Part shown: one piece after another, positions 1 through 9,615 of the stretch | Position numbering within the stretch: position 1 is the stretch's first letter | How the letters are laid out: every line of letters begins with the position of its first letter | Assembly: GCF_023516555.1 (NCBI RefSeq) | Contig: NZ_JAMGBD010000002.1 | Coordinates: forward strand, 588,981-652,980 | Direction of reading: 5' to 3' | Length of the DNA stretch: 64,000 nt | Origin: Sphingomonas alba | GTDB lineage: Bacteria > Pseudomonadota > Alphaproteobacteria > Sphingomonadales > Sphingomonadaceae | Notes under the pieces: generated by a model | What the model was told of the DNA's origin: nothing | Database searches by the model: none | Seen by the model: the letters and a program-made list of their open reading frames with translations, nothing else | Translations under genes and position numbers: made by a program

Positions 1-712
1 TCTTAAGGAAGCCGGCGTTCACGAGGGCCTGCTTCGCGGCCGCGAGCGCGGGGCCAACAGGCTCTCCGGCGGCAATCTGCTGCGCTGCATCCCGGAGTGC
101 TTTCGGTAGTGCCAGAGCCCGCTCGCGTTCGTCCGGGCTCAGATGCGCATTGCGCGATGAAAGGGCCAATCCAACGGCATCGCGAACCGTCGGTACGCCA
201 ACAATCTCGACTGGCAGACCAAGGTCGGCGACCAACCGACGGATAACCGTCAGCTGCTGGAAGTCCTTCTCGCCGAACAAGGCGACGTCGGGTTCGCATG
301 CGATCAGTAGCTTGGCGACCACGGTCGCGACGCCATCGAAATGGCCAAGGCGATGCTCGCCTTCCCAGCGTTTGCTAATCCCAGTCACGCTCACCGTCGT
401 CGCGAAGCCGTCGGGATACATGTCGCCGGCTGTCGGCAACCAGGCGATTTCGCAGCCTGCCGCTTCCAGCATCACCAGGTCCTGCTCCTCCTGCCGTGGG
501 TAGCGAGCAAGGTCGGCCGGATCGTTGAACTGGGTCGGATTGACGAAGATGCTGGCTGCGACGGCGTCGGCGTGTTTGGCCGCTTCGTTCACCAGATGGA
601 CGTGCCCGGCGTGCAGCGCGCCCATGGTCGGCACCATCGCCAGGGATTTGCCGCTATCTTTCAACGCCTTGACGGCCGCCCGCAGCGATTGTGGATCACG
701 AATGATTTGCAA
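1..712 (-). CDS. panC: Pantothenate synthetase (3' end outside window)
   Basis: Catalyses ATP-dependent condensation of pantoate with beta-alanine in pantothenate/CoA synthesis, in the cytoplasm. The first 237 codons are visible. The family is usually about 280 residues, so roughly 40-45 C-terminal residues lie beyond the left edge. Residues 28-37 read PTMGALHAGH, the HIGH-like ATP site of this nucleotidyltransferase family; FVNPTQF follows at about 56-62, and GEKDFQQL is near 145. The start is taken as a TTG (710-712), because the next residues MQIIRDP match the family N-terminus and no ATG lies just upstream in frame. It diverges from mipZ across a 92-bp gap that must hold both promoters. 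Identification is secure; the start codon is inferred. Confidence 0.93.
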   Translation of the reverse strand, partial: MQIIRDPQSLRAAVKALKDSGKSLAMVPTMGALHAGHVHLVNEAAKHADAVAASIFVNPTQFNDPADLARYPRQEEQDLVMLEAAGCEIAWLPTAGDMYPDGFATTVSVTGISKRWEGEHRLGHFDGVATVVAKLLIACEPDVALFGEKDFQQLTVIRRLVADLGLPVEIVGVPTVRDAVGLALSSRNAHLSPDERERALALPKALRDAAQQIAAGEPVGPALAAAKQALVNAGFLK

Positions 713-804
713 CGGATTCAGCCGTCCGATACACCTTGTCGAAGGCCGCGCTTGTGGGGCGGGGGCGGCTTGCGATCAAGAGTTTCAAGGGGTTTCCGGG
801 GGAA

Positions 805-1602
805 ATGGGTCAGCCGCACTTCGTCGTCTTCGCCAATGAAAAGGGCGGGACGGGCAAATCGACAACTGCTGTCCATACGGCCGTGGCCCTGGCTGCTTCG
901 GGCCACCGCGTCGGCGCTTTGGACCTCGACAGCCGCCAGCGTACCCTCACCCGCTACCTAGAGAACCGCGCCGCGACCATCCGCCGGCTCGAGGCCGATT
1001 TGCCGCAACCGGCCTTCGAAGTGCTTGACGACCACAGCGAGGCCGGGCTTGACGCCGCCATTGGCCGTTTGTCGCAGCTGGCCGACGTTATCGTCATCGA
1101 CACGCCGGGCCGCGACGATCCCATCGCTCGCGCCGCCATTCTCAAGGCCGATACCTTGGTTACGCCGATGAACGACAGTTTCGTCGACCTGGATCTTATC
1201 GGCCAGGTCCACCCGGACAATTACAAGATTACCAAGCCGAGCTTCTATGCCGAGCTCATCTGGAACAGCCGTACTCAGCGCGCCAAGGTCACCGGCAAGA
1301 GCGTCGACTGGGTCGTGCTGAGGAACCGCCTGCAGCACATCGCCTCGCACAACCTCCAGCGGGTCGGCGCTGCCCTCGACGAACTGGCCCGCCGCGTCGG
1401 CTTCCGCGTCATCCCCGGCCTCGGCGAGCGCGTGATCTATCGCGAGCTCTTTCCCAAGGGCCTGACGCTGCTCGATCTTGCCGAATTGGGCGAAGTCGGC
1501 ATCGGCCACATCACCGCAAGACAGGAGCTGCGCGAGATGATCGCCGGCCTCGGAATCCCGGGCTCCGGAGAGGACGAGCAAAAGGTTGCGGTTGCAGGCT
1601 GA
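805..1602 (+). CDS. mipZ: MipZ division-plane positioning ATPase
   Basis: ParA/MinD-type P-loop ATPase that in Caulobacter binds ParB and inhibits FtsZ away from midcell. It is 265 residues from the ATG at 805. An upstream in-frame ATG at 736 would add a 23-residue tail with no family match. The deviant Walker A KGGTGKS is at residues 13-19. DLDSRQRT and IDTPGRDDP (Walker B region) follow, and the MipZ signatures TPMNDSFVD, DWVVLRNRL and RVIYRELFPKGLTLLDL are all present, which separates it from generic ParA proteins. It precedes the phosphohexomutase gene by 32 bp in the same direction, so co-transcription is possible. MipZ substitutes for a Min system in many alphaproteobacteria. Confidence 0.93.
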   Translation: MGQPHFVVFANEKGGTGKSTTAVHTAVALAASGHRVGALDLDSRQRTLTRYLENRAATIRRLEADLPQPAFEVLDDHSEAGLDAAIGRLSQLADVIVIDTPGRDDPIARAAILKADTLVTPMNDSFVDLDLIGQVHPDNYKITKPSFYAELIWNSRTQRAKVTGKSVDWVVLRNRLQHIASHNLQRVGAALDELARRVGFRVIPGLGERVIYRELFPKGLTLLDLAELGEVGIGHITARQELREMIAGLGIPGSGEDEQKVAVAG

Positions 1603-1634
1603 ACCCGCAGGCCGCTAGGGCCGTTTGCGCAGCC

Positions 1635-3014
1635 ATGACCCACACATTCCACCCGTCCATCCTGCGCGAATATGACATTCGCGGAATCGTCGGCTCGACG
1701 CTTACGGAGAAGGATGCTTATGCCCTTGGCCGCAGCTATGCGGCGCTGGCCGTCAACGAAGGTGTACGCTCGGTCGCGGTCGGCCGCGACGGCCGGATCC
1801 ATTCGCCCATGTTGGAGAAGGCCCTCATCGAAGGCCTTACCGAGGGCGACATCGACGTCGTCCGCATTGGCATGGGGCCCAGTCCGATGCTCTATTATGC
1901 GACGCACGAGCTTGATGTTGGCGGCGGTGTCCAAGTCACCGGCAGCCACAATCCGGGCGACTATAACGGATTCAAGATGCTGCTGAATGGCCGGTCGGTT
2001 TTCGGCGAGGAAATCCAGAAGCTGGGCCGCATTGCCGCCGGCGGTGAATGGCCAGAAGGTCATGGCCTGGCCACCGACAGCGACGTGCTCGACTCCTACG
2101 TGAACCGCCTCGTCGGGGATTTCCAGGGCGGCAGCTTCCGTATCGGCTGGGACGCCGGCAATGGCGCCGCCGGTCCTGCGGTCGAGAAGCTCGTCCGGAA
2201 GCTTCCCGGCGAGCACTTCACCCTCTTCACCGAGGTCGACGGGAGCTTCCCCAATCATCACCCGGACCCGACGGTCGAGAAAAACCTCGCTCACCTGAAG
2301 GAACTGGTGCTCGCGAACCATTTGGATTTCGGTATCGCCTTCGACGGCGATGGCGACCGCATTGGCGCGGTAGATGGCCGCGGGCGCGTAATCTGGGGCG
2401 ACCAGTTGATGATGCTGTTCGCGGGCCCGGTGCTCAACGAAAATCCCGGCGCGACCATCATCGCCGACGTCAAGGCGAGCCAGGCCCTGTTCGATCGCAT
2501 CAGCGATCTTGGCGGCCAGCCGCTCATGTGGAAGACCGGCCACAGCCTCATCAAGTCGAAGATGAAAGAGACCGGCGCGCCGCTGGCCGGCGAAATGAGT
2601 GGCCATATCTTCTTCAAGCACCGCTGGTACGGTTTCGACGACGCGCTTTATGCCGCCGTCCGGCTGATCGAAGCCGTCGCGCGTTCGGGCGAGAGCCTGA
2701 CCTCGCTGGTCGACCAGATGCCGCAGACAGTGGCGACGCCGGAAATGCGCTTCCCCGTCGATGCCTCGCGCAAGTTCGCAATCGTGCAGGAGGTGTTGCA
2801 GCGATTGAATGCCAGCGGACACCGCGTCGATTCCACCGACGGCGCCCGGGTCATGACCTCAGATGGTTGGTGGCTATTGCGCGCCTCGAACACACAGGAC
2901 GTGTTGGTCGCTCGCGCTGAATCCAAGGACGATGCCGGTCTCGCCCGCCTCGTCGCCGAAATCGACCAGCAACTGGCCCTCTCAGGCGCCGCGCGAAACC
3001 ACGCCGAGCACTAG
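1635..3014 (+). CDS. pgmG: Phosphomannomutase/phosphoglucomutase (PgmG/AlgC type)
   Basis: Interconverts hexose 1- and 6-phosphates, supplying mannose-1-P and glucose-1-P for exopolysaccharide and LPS-type glycans. It is 459 residues, normal for the alpha-D-phosphohexomutase family. The phosphoserine loop VTGSHNP is at residues 101-107 with the catalytic Ser104, the metal loop DGDGDR is at 237-242, and the sugar-binding GEMSGH is near 320. In sphingomonads this bifunctional enzyme feeds gellan-type polysaccharide synthesis, but no polysaccharide cluster is visible here. It converges with lysK, overlapping by 4 bp at the stop codons (3011-3014). Substrate preference (mannose versus glucose) cannot be read from the sequence. 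Confidence 0.93.
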   Translation: MTHTFHPSILREYDIRGIVGSTLTEKDAYALGRSYAALAVNEGVRSVAVGRDGRIHSPMLEKALIEGLTEGDIDVVRIGMGPSPMLYYATHELDVGGGVQVTGSHNPGDYNGFKMLLNGRSVFGEEIQKLGRIAAGGEWPEGHGLATDSDVLDSYVNRLVGDFQGGSFRIGWDAGNGAAGPAVEKLVRKLPGEHFTLFTEVDGSFPNHHPDPTVEKNLAHLKELVLANHLDFGIAFDGDGDRIGAVDGRGRVIWGDQLMMLFAGPVLNENPGATIIADVKASQALFDRISDLGGQPLMWKTGHSLIKSKMKETGAPLAGEMSGHIFFKHRWYGFDDALYAAVRLIEAVARSGESLTSLVDQMPQTVATPEMRFPVDASRKFAIVQEVLQRLNASGHRVDSTDGARVMTSDGWWLLRASNTQDVLVARAESKDDAGLARLVAEIDQQLALSGAARNHAEH

Positions 3015-4588
3015 GCCGCCAGAGCCTCGGCGATCAGCCGGCGGCTGTTGTCGACCCCGTACAGCGCGATAAAGCTGCCCATTCGGGGGCCTTGCGAGGA
3101 GCCGAGCAGCGTCTCATAAAGCGCCTGGAACCAGTGGCGCAGGCTCTCGAACGGATAATGCTTGCCGACCTCGAAGACGATGTTCTGGATGCGGTCTGCA
3201 TCCGCGTCGGCCGGAAGCGCCGCCAGCTCGGCGTCGAGTTCCTTCAGCGCCGCTACCTCGTCGCCTTGCGGGGCGCGGCGCTTGAGTGACGGCGCGACGA
3301 AATCGCGGGCGTAATTGACGGCGAGGCCGATCAGCTCGTCGAGGGCAGGATCGGCCTCCGGCGAGCAGTCCGGCGAATAACGCTGGACGAAGCGCCATGC
3401 CGTCTCTTTGTCGGCGACGCCCGGCAGGCTGGCAAGGTTCAGAAGCAACCCATAGGTTAGCGGCAGGCCACCCTCCGGCACCTTGCCGCCGTGGATGTGG
3501 TGCACCGGATTGCCGAGCTTCTGCTCGATCGGCTGGTCCGGATAATTGCCGCGGAACTGCCAATATTCGTCGACCGCGCGCGGGATCACGCCAAGGTGCA
3601 GGCTCTTCGCCTTCTTCGGCTCGCGATAGGCGAAGAAGGCCAAGCTCGGCTCGCTGCCATAGGTCAGCCATTCCTCGAGGCTGAGGCCGTTGCCTTTTGA
3701 CTTGGAGATCTTCTCGCCCTTTTCGTCGAGGAACATCTCGTAATTGAAACCCTCGGGCGGCCGGCCGCCGAGGATGCGGGCAATCTTGCCGGACTGGATG
3801 GTGCTGTCGATCAGGTCCTTGCCGGCCATCTCATAATCGACACCGAGCGCGACCCAGCGCATCGCCCAGTCGACCTTCCACTGCAGCTTCGACCGGCCGC
3901 CAAGCGCGGTCTGCTCGATGCGGGTGCCGTCCTCGTCGGTGAACGCTATGAGGCCGAGTTCGGCGTCCATCACCTCGACCGGGACCTGCAGCACGCGACC
4001 GCTCGACGGCGAGAGCGGAAGCACTGGAGAATAGGTCTGGCGCCGTTCCTCGCGCAGCGTCGGCAGCATCACGCCGAGAATTTCGTCCCACTTGCGCAGG
4101 ACAGCGCGCAGCGTGTCGTCGAACCGGCCGCTGGCATAATATTCGGTCGAGGACGCAAATTCGTAGCCGAAGCCGAACCGGTCGAGGAAGCGCCGCAGCA
4201 TCGCATTATTGTGATGCGCGAAGCTCTCGTGCGTTCCAAACGGATCGGGGATCTGGGTCAGCGGCTTACCGAGATGTTCGGTCAGCATCGCCTGGTTGGG
4301 GACGTTGTCGGGAACTTTGCGAAGTCCGTCCATGTCGTCGGAAAAGGCGATTAGCCGCGACGGCGCGCCGCCGGTCAGCTCGTGGAAGGCGTTACGGACG
4401 AAGGTCGTGCGAAGCACCTCGTTGAACGTGCCGATGTGCGGCAGGCCCGACGGCCCGTACCCCGTTTCAAAAATCATCGGCTCGCCATTGGGTTTCCCGT
4501 CCGGCCAGCGCTTCAGGAGCTTGCGCGCCTCCTCATAGGGCCACGCCTTGCTGGCCAATGCGGCGGTTCGAAGGGTTTCAGCGTCCAA
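3011..4588 (-). CDS. lysK: Lysyl-tRNA synthetase, class I
   Basis: Charges tRNA-Lys. This is the class I (archaeal-type) enzyme kept by many alphaproteobacteria instead of class II LysS. It is about 525 residues from a proposed TTG start at 4586-4588 (LDAETLRTAALASKAWPYEE), which gives the usual family length. The longer in-frame extension to 4762 runs back through the divergent helicase gene and has no family match. The HIGH-like motif lies in GYGPSGLPHIGTFNE and the KMSKS-like motif is KISKSKGNG. The start is head to head with the DinG-like gene, with only 31 bp between the two start codons. Confidence 0.93.
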   Translation of the reverse strand: MDAETLRTAALASKAWPYEEARKLLKRWPDGKPNGEPMIFETGYGPSGLPHIGTFNEVLRTTFVRNAFHELTGGAPSRLIAFSDDMDGLRKVPDNVPNQAMLTEHLGKPLTQIPDPFGTHESFAHHNNAMLRRFLDRFGFGYEFASSTEYYASGRFDDTLRAVLRKWDEILGVMLPTLREERRQTYSPVLPLSPSSGRVLQVPVEVMDAELGLIAFTDEDGTRIEQTALGGRSKLQWKVDWAMRWVALGVDYEMAGKDLIDSTIQSGKIARILGGRPPEGFNYEMFLDEKGEKISKSKGNGLSLEEWLTYGSEPSLAFFAYREPKKAKSLHLGVIPRAVDEYWQFRGNYPDQPIEQKLGNPVHHIHGGKVPEGGLPLTYGLLLNLASLPGVADKETAWRFVQRYSPDCSPEADPALDELIGLAVNYARDFVAPSLKRRAPQGDEVAALKELDAELAALPADADADRIQNIVFEVGKHYPFESLRHWFQALYETLLGSSQGPRMGSFIALYGVDNSRRLIAEALAA

Positions 4589-4619
4589 AGCTCGTTGCTC
4601 TTTTGTTCTTGAGATACCA

Positions 4620-7331
4620 ATGATTGCGGCGATGGCCGCTCCTTTGCCCCTTCCGGCGCTGCACGCAACCCATGCCGGCATCTGGATCGCCGACGCGGGC
4701 GGCGAGCCGCGCGAGGCTTCGCGCGGCGAAGCCATTTCCCGGGCAGCGGAAACGCCGCACATCCTGCTGAATGCACCGCTAGTCGGTCAGCGACTGGGTT
4801 ATCCCGAATTGAGCGGGCTGGACCTGCTGGAACTGTTCGCCTTCATCCACCCCGCACGATTCGCGGTCCCGACGCCCGCGGGACTAAGCCGGGCGCTCGG
4901 CCTTCAGCCGCCCGAGTCCGAAGTCGACGCCGCCGCTGCTCTTGGTCGCATCGCCGAGGTCCTGCTTGACCGCCTGGCGGACCCGGACTGGCCCGAGCGG
5001 GAAGGCGCCTGGACCTCCAACGCGACATTGCAGCGTCTCGGTTGGGGCTGGGCCGGGCTGATCGGCAATCGATTGGAACGGCCCGAGCGAAGCGAACGAA
5101 TGCTGTTCGCCCGCCTTCCGCAATGGGAAGAATCGGCCGAGCGGCCGCCGCCAAGGACGATTTCTGTTTCAGAAGATGACGCGCGCGATCGACTGAACGA
5201 ACTTACCGGCAAAGGCGCCGAGCCCCGAGACGGCCAAAAAGCCATGGCGGCCGCGGTCGCGCACGTCTTTGACCCGCGATCCAAACCCGACTCGCCGAAC
5301 ATGCTCCTCGCGGAGGCCGGAACCGGCATCGGCAAGACCCTAGCCTATCTGGCACCCGCTTCGTTATGGGCGGAACGGGCCGGCGGAACGGTCTGGGTTT
5401 CGACCTTCACTAAGGCGCTGCAACGGCAGCTCGATGCCGAGGGTGCACGGATCATCGCCGATCCTAAGGAGCGTGCGGAACGGATCGTCATCCGCAAGGG
5501 CCGTGAAAACTATCTCTGCCTCCTCAACCTAGAGGACGCTCTCCAAGGGGCTTTTTCCGGCCGCGCCGCGATTCTCGCCCAGCTTGCGGGGCGCTGGGCC
5601 GCCTACAGCCGCGATGGCGATATGGTCGGCGGCGACCTGCCCGGCTGGCTTCCGAGCCTGTTCCGCCGCGCCGGCGCAACCGCGCTCACCGACCGGCGCG
5701 GCGAGTGCGTTTATGCCGGTTGTCCGCACTACCGCCGCTGCTTCATCGAGCGGGCTGAGCGTGCAGGCCGCGAAGCTGACCTCATCATCGCCAATCACGC
5801 GCTCGTCATGGTCAATGCAGCGCGAGGACGGCCAGATGCACCGAGCCGCATCCTGTTCGACGAGGGCCACCACCTGTTCGACGCTGCGGATTCGACCTTC
5901 TCGGTCGCGCTTGGCGGCCAGGAAGCGATTGAACTCAGGCGATGGATCGTCGGGCCCGAAGGCCGTTCGCGCGGACGCCGGCGCGGCCTGGCGGCGCGGC
6001 TGATGGACGTTGCGAGCTATGATGACGAGGGCGCCAAGGCGCTCGATGCGGCGGTCGAAGCGGCCAAGGCGCTCCCTTCCGATGGCTGGCTCCAGCGGCT
6101 GGCGGAACGCGCGCCGTTCGGTCCCATCGAGGCCTTACTCGCCGAGGTTCGCGGAACGGTTTACGCTCGCGCGAAGGCGCAGGATGCGGGCTATGGTCTC
6201 GAAACCGAGCTGGCCGAGCCGGACGGCGCGCTCGTCGAAGCATCGGCTCGCGCGCTGGAGACTCTGGAGGCCCTGCAGCGTCCGCTGGCAGCTTTGACCC
6301 GACGGCTCGAAGCCGTGCTCGAAGATGCGCCGGACTGGCTCGACAGCCAGGCTCGGGCGCGCGTTGACGGCGCGATCAATGGCCTCGCCTGGCGCCGCGA
6401 GGCGCTCTCCGCCTGGATTGCGCTGCTCGGCCGCATCGGCGGTAGCGCCGACCCCGATTTCGTCGACTGGCTCGCGATCGAACGCGTTGAAGGTCGCGAA
6501 TATGATGTCGCCATCCACCGTCACTGGCTCGACCCGACCCGGCCATTGGCAAAGGCGGTGTTGGCGCCCGCGCACGGCGTACTCGTCACTTCGGCGACTC
6601 TGCGTGGATCGGAGAGCTGGGACGCCGCGGAAGCGCGCACCGGGGCATTGCATCTGCCAAGCCCGGTCGCCCATTTCGAGACCGAAAGCCCGTTCGACTA
6701 TCCGGAAGCGACCGAAGTGCTGGTCGTTACCGATGTTGGCCGCAACGATGTCGCAGCGCTGGCAGGTGCCTATGCCAAGCTGATCGAAGCCGCAGGCGGC
6801 GGAACGCTCGGCCTGTTCACCGCCATCCAGCGACTGAAGGCGGTGCACGCGCGCATTGCCGACCGGCTGGCGCGCGAGGGCCTCCCGCTCTTTGCCCAGC
6901 ATGTCGATCCAATCGATGCTGGCACCCTTGTCGACATGTTCCGCGACGACCCGCACGCCTCGCTGCTCGGAACCGACGCGCTTCGCGACGGCGTCGATGT
7001 GCCCGGCGATTCGCTGCGGCTGGTGGTGATGGAGCGCGTTCCGTGGCCGCGACCGACGGTCCTCCACGCGGCCCGGCGGCTCGCTTACGGGGGCAGCGCT
7101 TATGACGACCGGGTCATCAAAGCGCGGCTCGCTCAAGCATTCGGCCGCCTCATCCGCCGCCAGGGCGACTGCGGTGTGTTCGTGATCTTGTCGGCGGCAA
7201 TGCCGTCGCGACTGCTCACGGCATTTCCGCCAGGCGTGCGAGTCTCGCGCGTGCCGCTCGACGTCGCCGTCGAACGAGTTAAACAGCGCCTCGGCGCCAT
7301 CGTCGAGGAGAAGACCGCGTGCGAAGCCTGA
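4620..7331 (+). CDS. DinG-family ATP-dependent DNA helicase
   Basis: Superfamily 2 XPD/DinG-type 5'-3' helicase, 903 residues from the ATG at 4620. A second ATG at 4632 is also possible. Visible motifs are Walker A AEAGTGIGKT, an iron-sulfur cysteine set (C in ENYLCLL, then RRGECVYAGCPHYRRCF), the DEGH Walker B box in FDEGHHLF, and motif VI near RLIRRQGDCG. The N-terminal roughly 200 residues are a conserved alphaproteobacterial extension with no motif I can name. The gene diverges from lysK and overlaps the following sixA gene by 13 bp, so the two are translationally coupled. Unwinding of damaged or R-loop DNA is inferred from the family. Confidence 0.9.
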   Translation: MIAAMAAPLPLPALHATHAGIWIADAGGEPREASRGEAISRAAETPHILLNAPLVGQRLGYPELSGLDLLELFAFIHPARFAVPTPAGLSRALGLQPPESEVDAAAALGRIAEVLLDRLADPDWPEREGAWTSNATLQRLGWGWAGLIGNRLERPERSERMLFARLPQWEESAERPPPRTISVSEDDARDRLNELTGKGAEPRDGQKAMAAAVAHVFDPRSKPDSPNMLLAEAGTGIGKTLAYLAPASLWAERAGGTVWVSTFTKALQRQLDAEGARIIADPKERAERIVIRKGRENYLCLLNLEDALQGAFSGRAAILAQLAGRWAAYSRDGDMVGGDLPGWLPSLFRRAGATALTDRRGECVYAGCPHYRRCFIERAERAGREADLIIANHALVMVNAARGRPDAPSRILFDEGHHLFDAADSTFSVALGGQEAIELRRWIVGPEGRSRGRRRGLAARLMDVASYDDEGAKALDAAVEAAKALPSDGWLQRLAERAPFGPIEALLAEVRGTVYARAKAQDAGYGLETELAEPDGALVEASARALETLEALQRPLAALTRRLEAVLEDAPDWLDSQARARVDGAINGLAWRREALSAWIALLGRIGGSADPDFVDWLAIERVEGREYDVAIHRHWLDPTRPLAKAVLAPAHGVLVTSATLRGSESWDAAEARTGALHLPSPVAHFETESPFDYPEATEVLVVTDVGRNDVAALAGAYAKLIEAAGGGTLGLFTAIQRLKAVHARIADRLAREGLPLFAQHVDPIDAGTLVDMFRDDPHASLLGTDALRDGVDVPGDSLRLVVMERVPWPRPTVLHAARRLAYGGSAYDDRVIKARLAQAFGRLIRRQGDCGVFVILSAAMPSRLLTAFPPGVRVSRVPLDVAVERVKQRLGAIVEEKTACEA

Positions 7332-7828
7332 CCCTGTTGCGGCACGCCAAGTCGAGCTGGGACGATGAGTCGGTCGACGACTTTCATCGCCCGTTGAACG
7401 AGCGGGGCTGGCGTTCGGCCAAGGCGATGGGTGAATATCTGGCGACGCATGAAAAACAGTTCAATCTCATCCTCGCCAGCCAGGCGGAACGGGTCGTGCA
7501 AACGCTTAGGGGCTTGGCGGAGGGCGGCTGGCAACACGGGCCGGTGCAGTTCGATCCCGCCATTTACCATGCTGGCTATCAAGAGCTGCTCGGCATCATC
7601 CGAGCGACATCGGAGGACGTGCAGCGCTTGCTGGTTGTCGGCCACAATCCGACCATCGGCACCCTCGCCGCTCAGCTCAGCCGGAATGGCGGCGAAGAGG
7701 TCCTGGGCAAATATCCGACGGGCGCCTTGGCCGAAATCGAGCTGGATATAGGCGGGTGGACCGAGCTCGAGCCGAATAACGGCCAGCTGACCACGTTCGT
7801 TACCCCGAAATCTCTGTTCAAGGATTAG
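7319..7828 (+). CDS. SixA-like histidine phosphatase
   Basis: Small phosphohistidine phosphatase of the RHG superfamily, 169 residues. The N-terminal RHG-type motif LLRHAKSSW carries Arg8 and the catalytic His9, and the second catalytic His is in VVGHNPTIG. SixA enzymes dephosphorylate histidine-phosphotransfer domains or NPr. The start is a GTG at 7319 inside the end of the helicase gene, preceded by a good ribosome site (GGAG in CGAGGAGAAG). The stop overlaps the convergent merR-type gene by 4 bp. The target protein is unknown; no phosphorelay gene lies nearby. Confidence 0.87.
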   Translation: MRSLTLLRHAKSSWDDESVDDFHRPLNERGWRSAKAMGEYLATHEKQFNLILASQAERVVQTLRGLAEGGWQHGPVQFDPAIYHAGYQELLGIIRATSEDVQRLLVVGHNPTIGTLAAQLSRNGGEEVLGKYPTGALAEIELDIGGWTELEPNNGQLTTFVTPKSLFKD

Positions 7829-8226
7829 TCGGTCAGCGCGTTGCGCAAGCGGTCGCGGAGTTCGATGAGCTTCTCGACATCGACACCGCCATTGTCCGAC
7901 GGGACGATAGCCGGAGTGAACATCGCAGGGTCATGACGTGGTGCAGGCTCGACCTCGGGCGTTATAGCTGCAGCTTTGGGCTGCTCGCGCAGCAGCTTCT
8001 GGACGCCGCGGACCGTATAGCCCTCGTTCGACAGGAGGTTGTGGATGCGCCTCGCCAGGGCGACATCGGCCGGCCGGTAATAACGCCGGTTGCCGGCGCG
8101 TTGAAGCGGACGCAGCTGCGAGAACTTGGTTTCCCAGTAGCGCAGGATATGCTGGGCGACCCCTAACTCTTCGGAGAGTTCGCCGATTGTGCGGAAAGCC
8201 TCCGGATCCTTGTCGGCGGCTGTCAC
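7825..8226 (-). CDS. MerR-family transcriptional regulator
   Basis: 133-residue protein with an N-terminal MerR winged helix-turn-helix: [22 protein letters not shown], then [13 protein letters not shown] and [20 protein letters not shown] proline-rich linker follows, and then a short helical tail ([15 protein letters not shown]). It lacks the cysteines expected of a metal sensor, so its effector is unknown. It lies 8 bp after ihfA, in the conserved alphaproteobacterial order plsX-fabH-ihfA-merR, and is probably the last gene of that operon. Confidence 0.88.
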   Translation of the reverse strand: MTAADKDPEAFRTIGELSEELGVAQHILRYWETKFSQLRPLQRAGNRRYYRPADVALARRIHNLLSNEGYTVRGVQKLLREQPKAAAITPEVEPAPRHDPAMFTPAIVPSDNGGVDVEKLIELRDRLRNALTD

Positions 8227-8234
8227 CTACACCC

Positions 8235-8561
8235 CTATTTCGCGACCTTATCGCGCATGATCTGGCTGGCGCGGAACGTCATCACGCGTCGCGGCGCGAT
8301 GGGCACTTCCACACCCGTCTTGGGGTTGCGGCCGATCCGCTGTCCTTTGTCGCGCAGGATGAAGCTGCCGAAGCCGGAAATCTTCACGTTCTGCCCTTCG
8401 GACAGAGCGTGGCACATATGGTGGAGCATACGCTCCACCAGGTTGGCGCTTTCGGCGCGCGACAAGCCAAGCTTGCGGTGGACGACGTCCGACAAATCGG
8501 CCCTGGTCAGGGTACCCGCGTGAAGTCCGTCGTGAGTCCGGGCGATACCCGCATCCGCCAT
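8235..8561 (-). CDS. ihfA: Integration host factor subunit alpha
   Basis: DNA-bending HU/IHF-family protein, 108 residues. The core begins at [18 protein letters not shown] and includes [10 protein letters not shown], the GRNPKTG beta-arm tip with its intercalating proline, and [16 protein letters not shown]. The partner IhfB is not in the window. About 12 extra N-terminal residues precede the usual start of the fold, as is common in sphingomonads. It sits between fabH (94 bp upstream) and the MerR-type regulator. Confidence 0.93.
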   Translation of the reverse strand: MADAGIARTHDGLHAGTLTRADLSDVVHRKLGLSRAESANLVERMLHHMCHALSEGQNVKISGFGSFILRDKGQRIGRNPKTGVEVPIAPRRVMTFRASQIMRDKVAK

Positions 8562-8655
8562 AATGAACCCCTTTGCCCCGTTCGCTGGCGAGCAGCAATT
8601 TTAGGAGCCTAACCAAAAAGATGCCGGTCGGCAATCCGATCCGACATGAAGTCTG

Positions 8656-9615
8656 TTAATAGCGTAAGGCGGCCGCACCCCAGGTGAAGCCGCCGCCCAT
8701 CGCTTCAAGCACGACGAGATCGCCGCGCTTGATGCGACCGTCGCGCACGGCGGCATCAAATGCAAGCGGTACGGAGGCGGCGGACGTGTTCGCGTGACGG
8801 TCGACCGTCATCACCACCTTTTCGGGCGGCAGGCCGAGCTTGCGGGCGGTCGCATCCAGAATTCGCGCATTGGCCTGGTGCGGCACGACCCAATCCACGT
8901 CGGATGCCTGAAGGCCGGCGTCCGCCAAGACTTCGGTGAGCACTTCGGCAAGGTTGACGACCGCGTGGCGGAACACTTCCTTGCCCTTCATCCGAAGCTT
9001 GCCGACCGTCTGGGTCGTTGACGGTCCACCGTCGACGAACAGCAATTCATTGTGCCGGCCATCCGCGTGAAGCTTGGTCGTAATGATGCCGTCTTCGCCT
9101 TCCTCGGCCTTCAGCACGAGCGCGCCGGCTCCATCGCCAAACAACACGCAGGTCGCGCGGTCTTCCCAATCGAGGATGCGGCTAAAGGTCTCCGAGCCAA
9201 TGACGAGCGCCGTATCGGCCGAGCCTGACCGCAGCATCGAGTCCGCCACGGTCAGTGCGTATAGGAAACCGGTGCAGACGGCGTGGACGTCGAAGGCGAT
9301 GCAGTCATTGATGCCAAGCATCGCCTGCACCTTCGTCGCCGACGACGGAAAGGTCTGGTCCGGAGTGGCCGTCGCGAGCACGATTAGGCCAACCTCGCTC
9401 GCGGCGATGCCGGCATGCTCCAGAGCCTTGACCGAAGCTTGGTGGGCCAAGGTCGCGGTCGTCTCGCCGGCATCGGCGATATAACGGTTACGGATGCCCG
9501 TCCGCTCGACGATCCACTCGTCCGAGGTATCGACCTGCGCCGCCAGCTCGGCATTAGAAACACTGCGCTTGGGGAGGGCCGAACCGACGCCCTTAACAAC
9601 AGAACGACGGGTCAC
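8656..9615 (-). CDS. fabH: 3-oxoacyl-ACP synthase III (KAS III)
   Basis: Starts type II fatty acid synthesis by condensing acetyl-CoA with malonyl-ACP. It is 319 residues, typical for FabH. The catalytic triad is visible: Cys114 in [10 protein letters not shown], His in VPHQANARI near residue 245, and Asn in [10 protein letters not shown] near 275. The N-terminal [16 protein letters not shown] motif is characteristic. The start overlaps the plsX stop by 4 bp, so the two genes are translationally coupled. Confidence 0.95.
   Translation of the reverse strand: MTRRSVVKGVGSALPKRSVSNAELAAQVDTSDEWIVERTGIRNRYIADAGETTATLAHQASVKALEHAGIAASEVGLIVLATATPDQTFPSSATKVQAMLGINDCIAFDVHAVCTGFLYALTVADSMLRSGSADTALVIGSETFSRILDWEDRATCVLFGDGAGALVLKAEEGEDGIITTKLHADGRHNELLFVDGGPSTTQTVGKLRMKGKEVFRHAVVNLAEVLTEVLADAGLQASDVDWVVPHQANARILDATARKLGLPPEKVVMTVDRHANTSAASVPLAFDAAVRDGRIKRGDLVVLEAMGGGFTWGAAALRY

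Noticed and set aside
1437..2822. 461-codon minus-strand frame opposite the phosphohexomutase
   Set aside because: Antisense shadow of a well-identified gene; no motif recognised.
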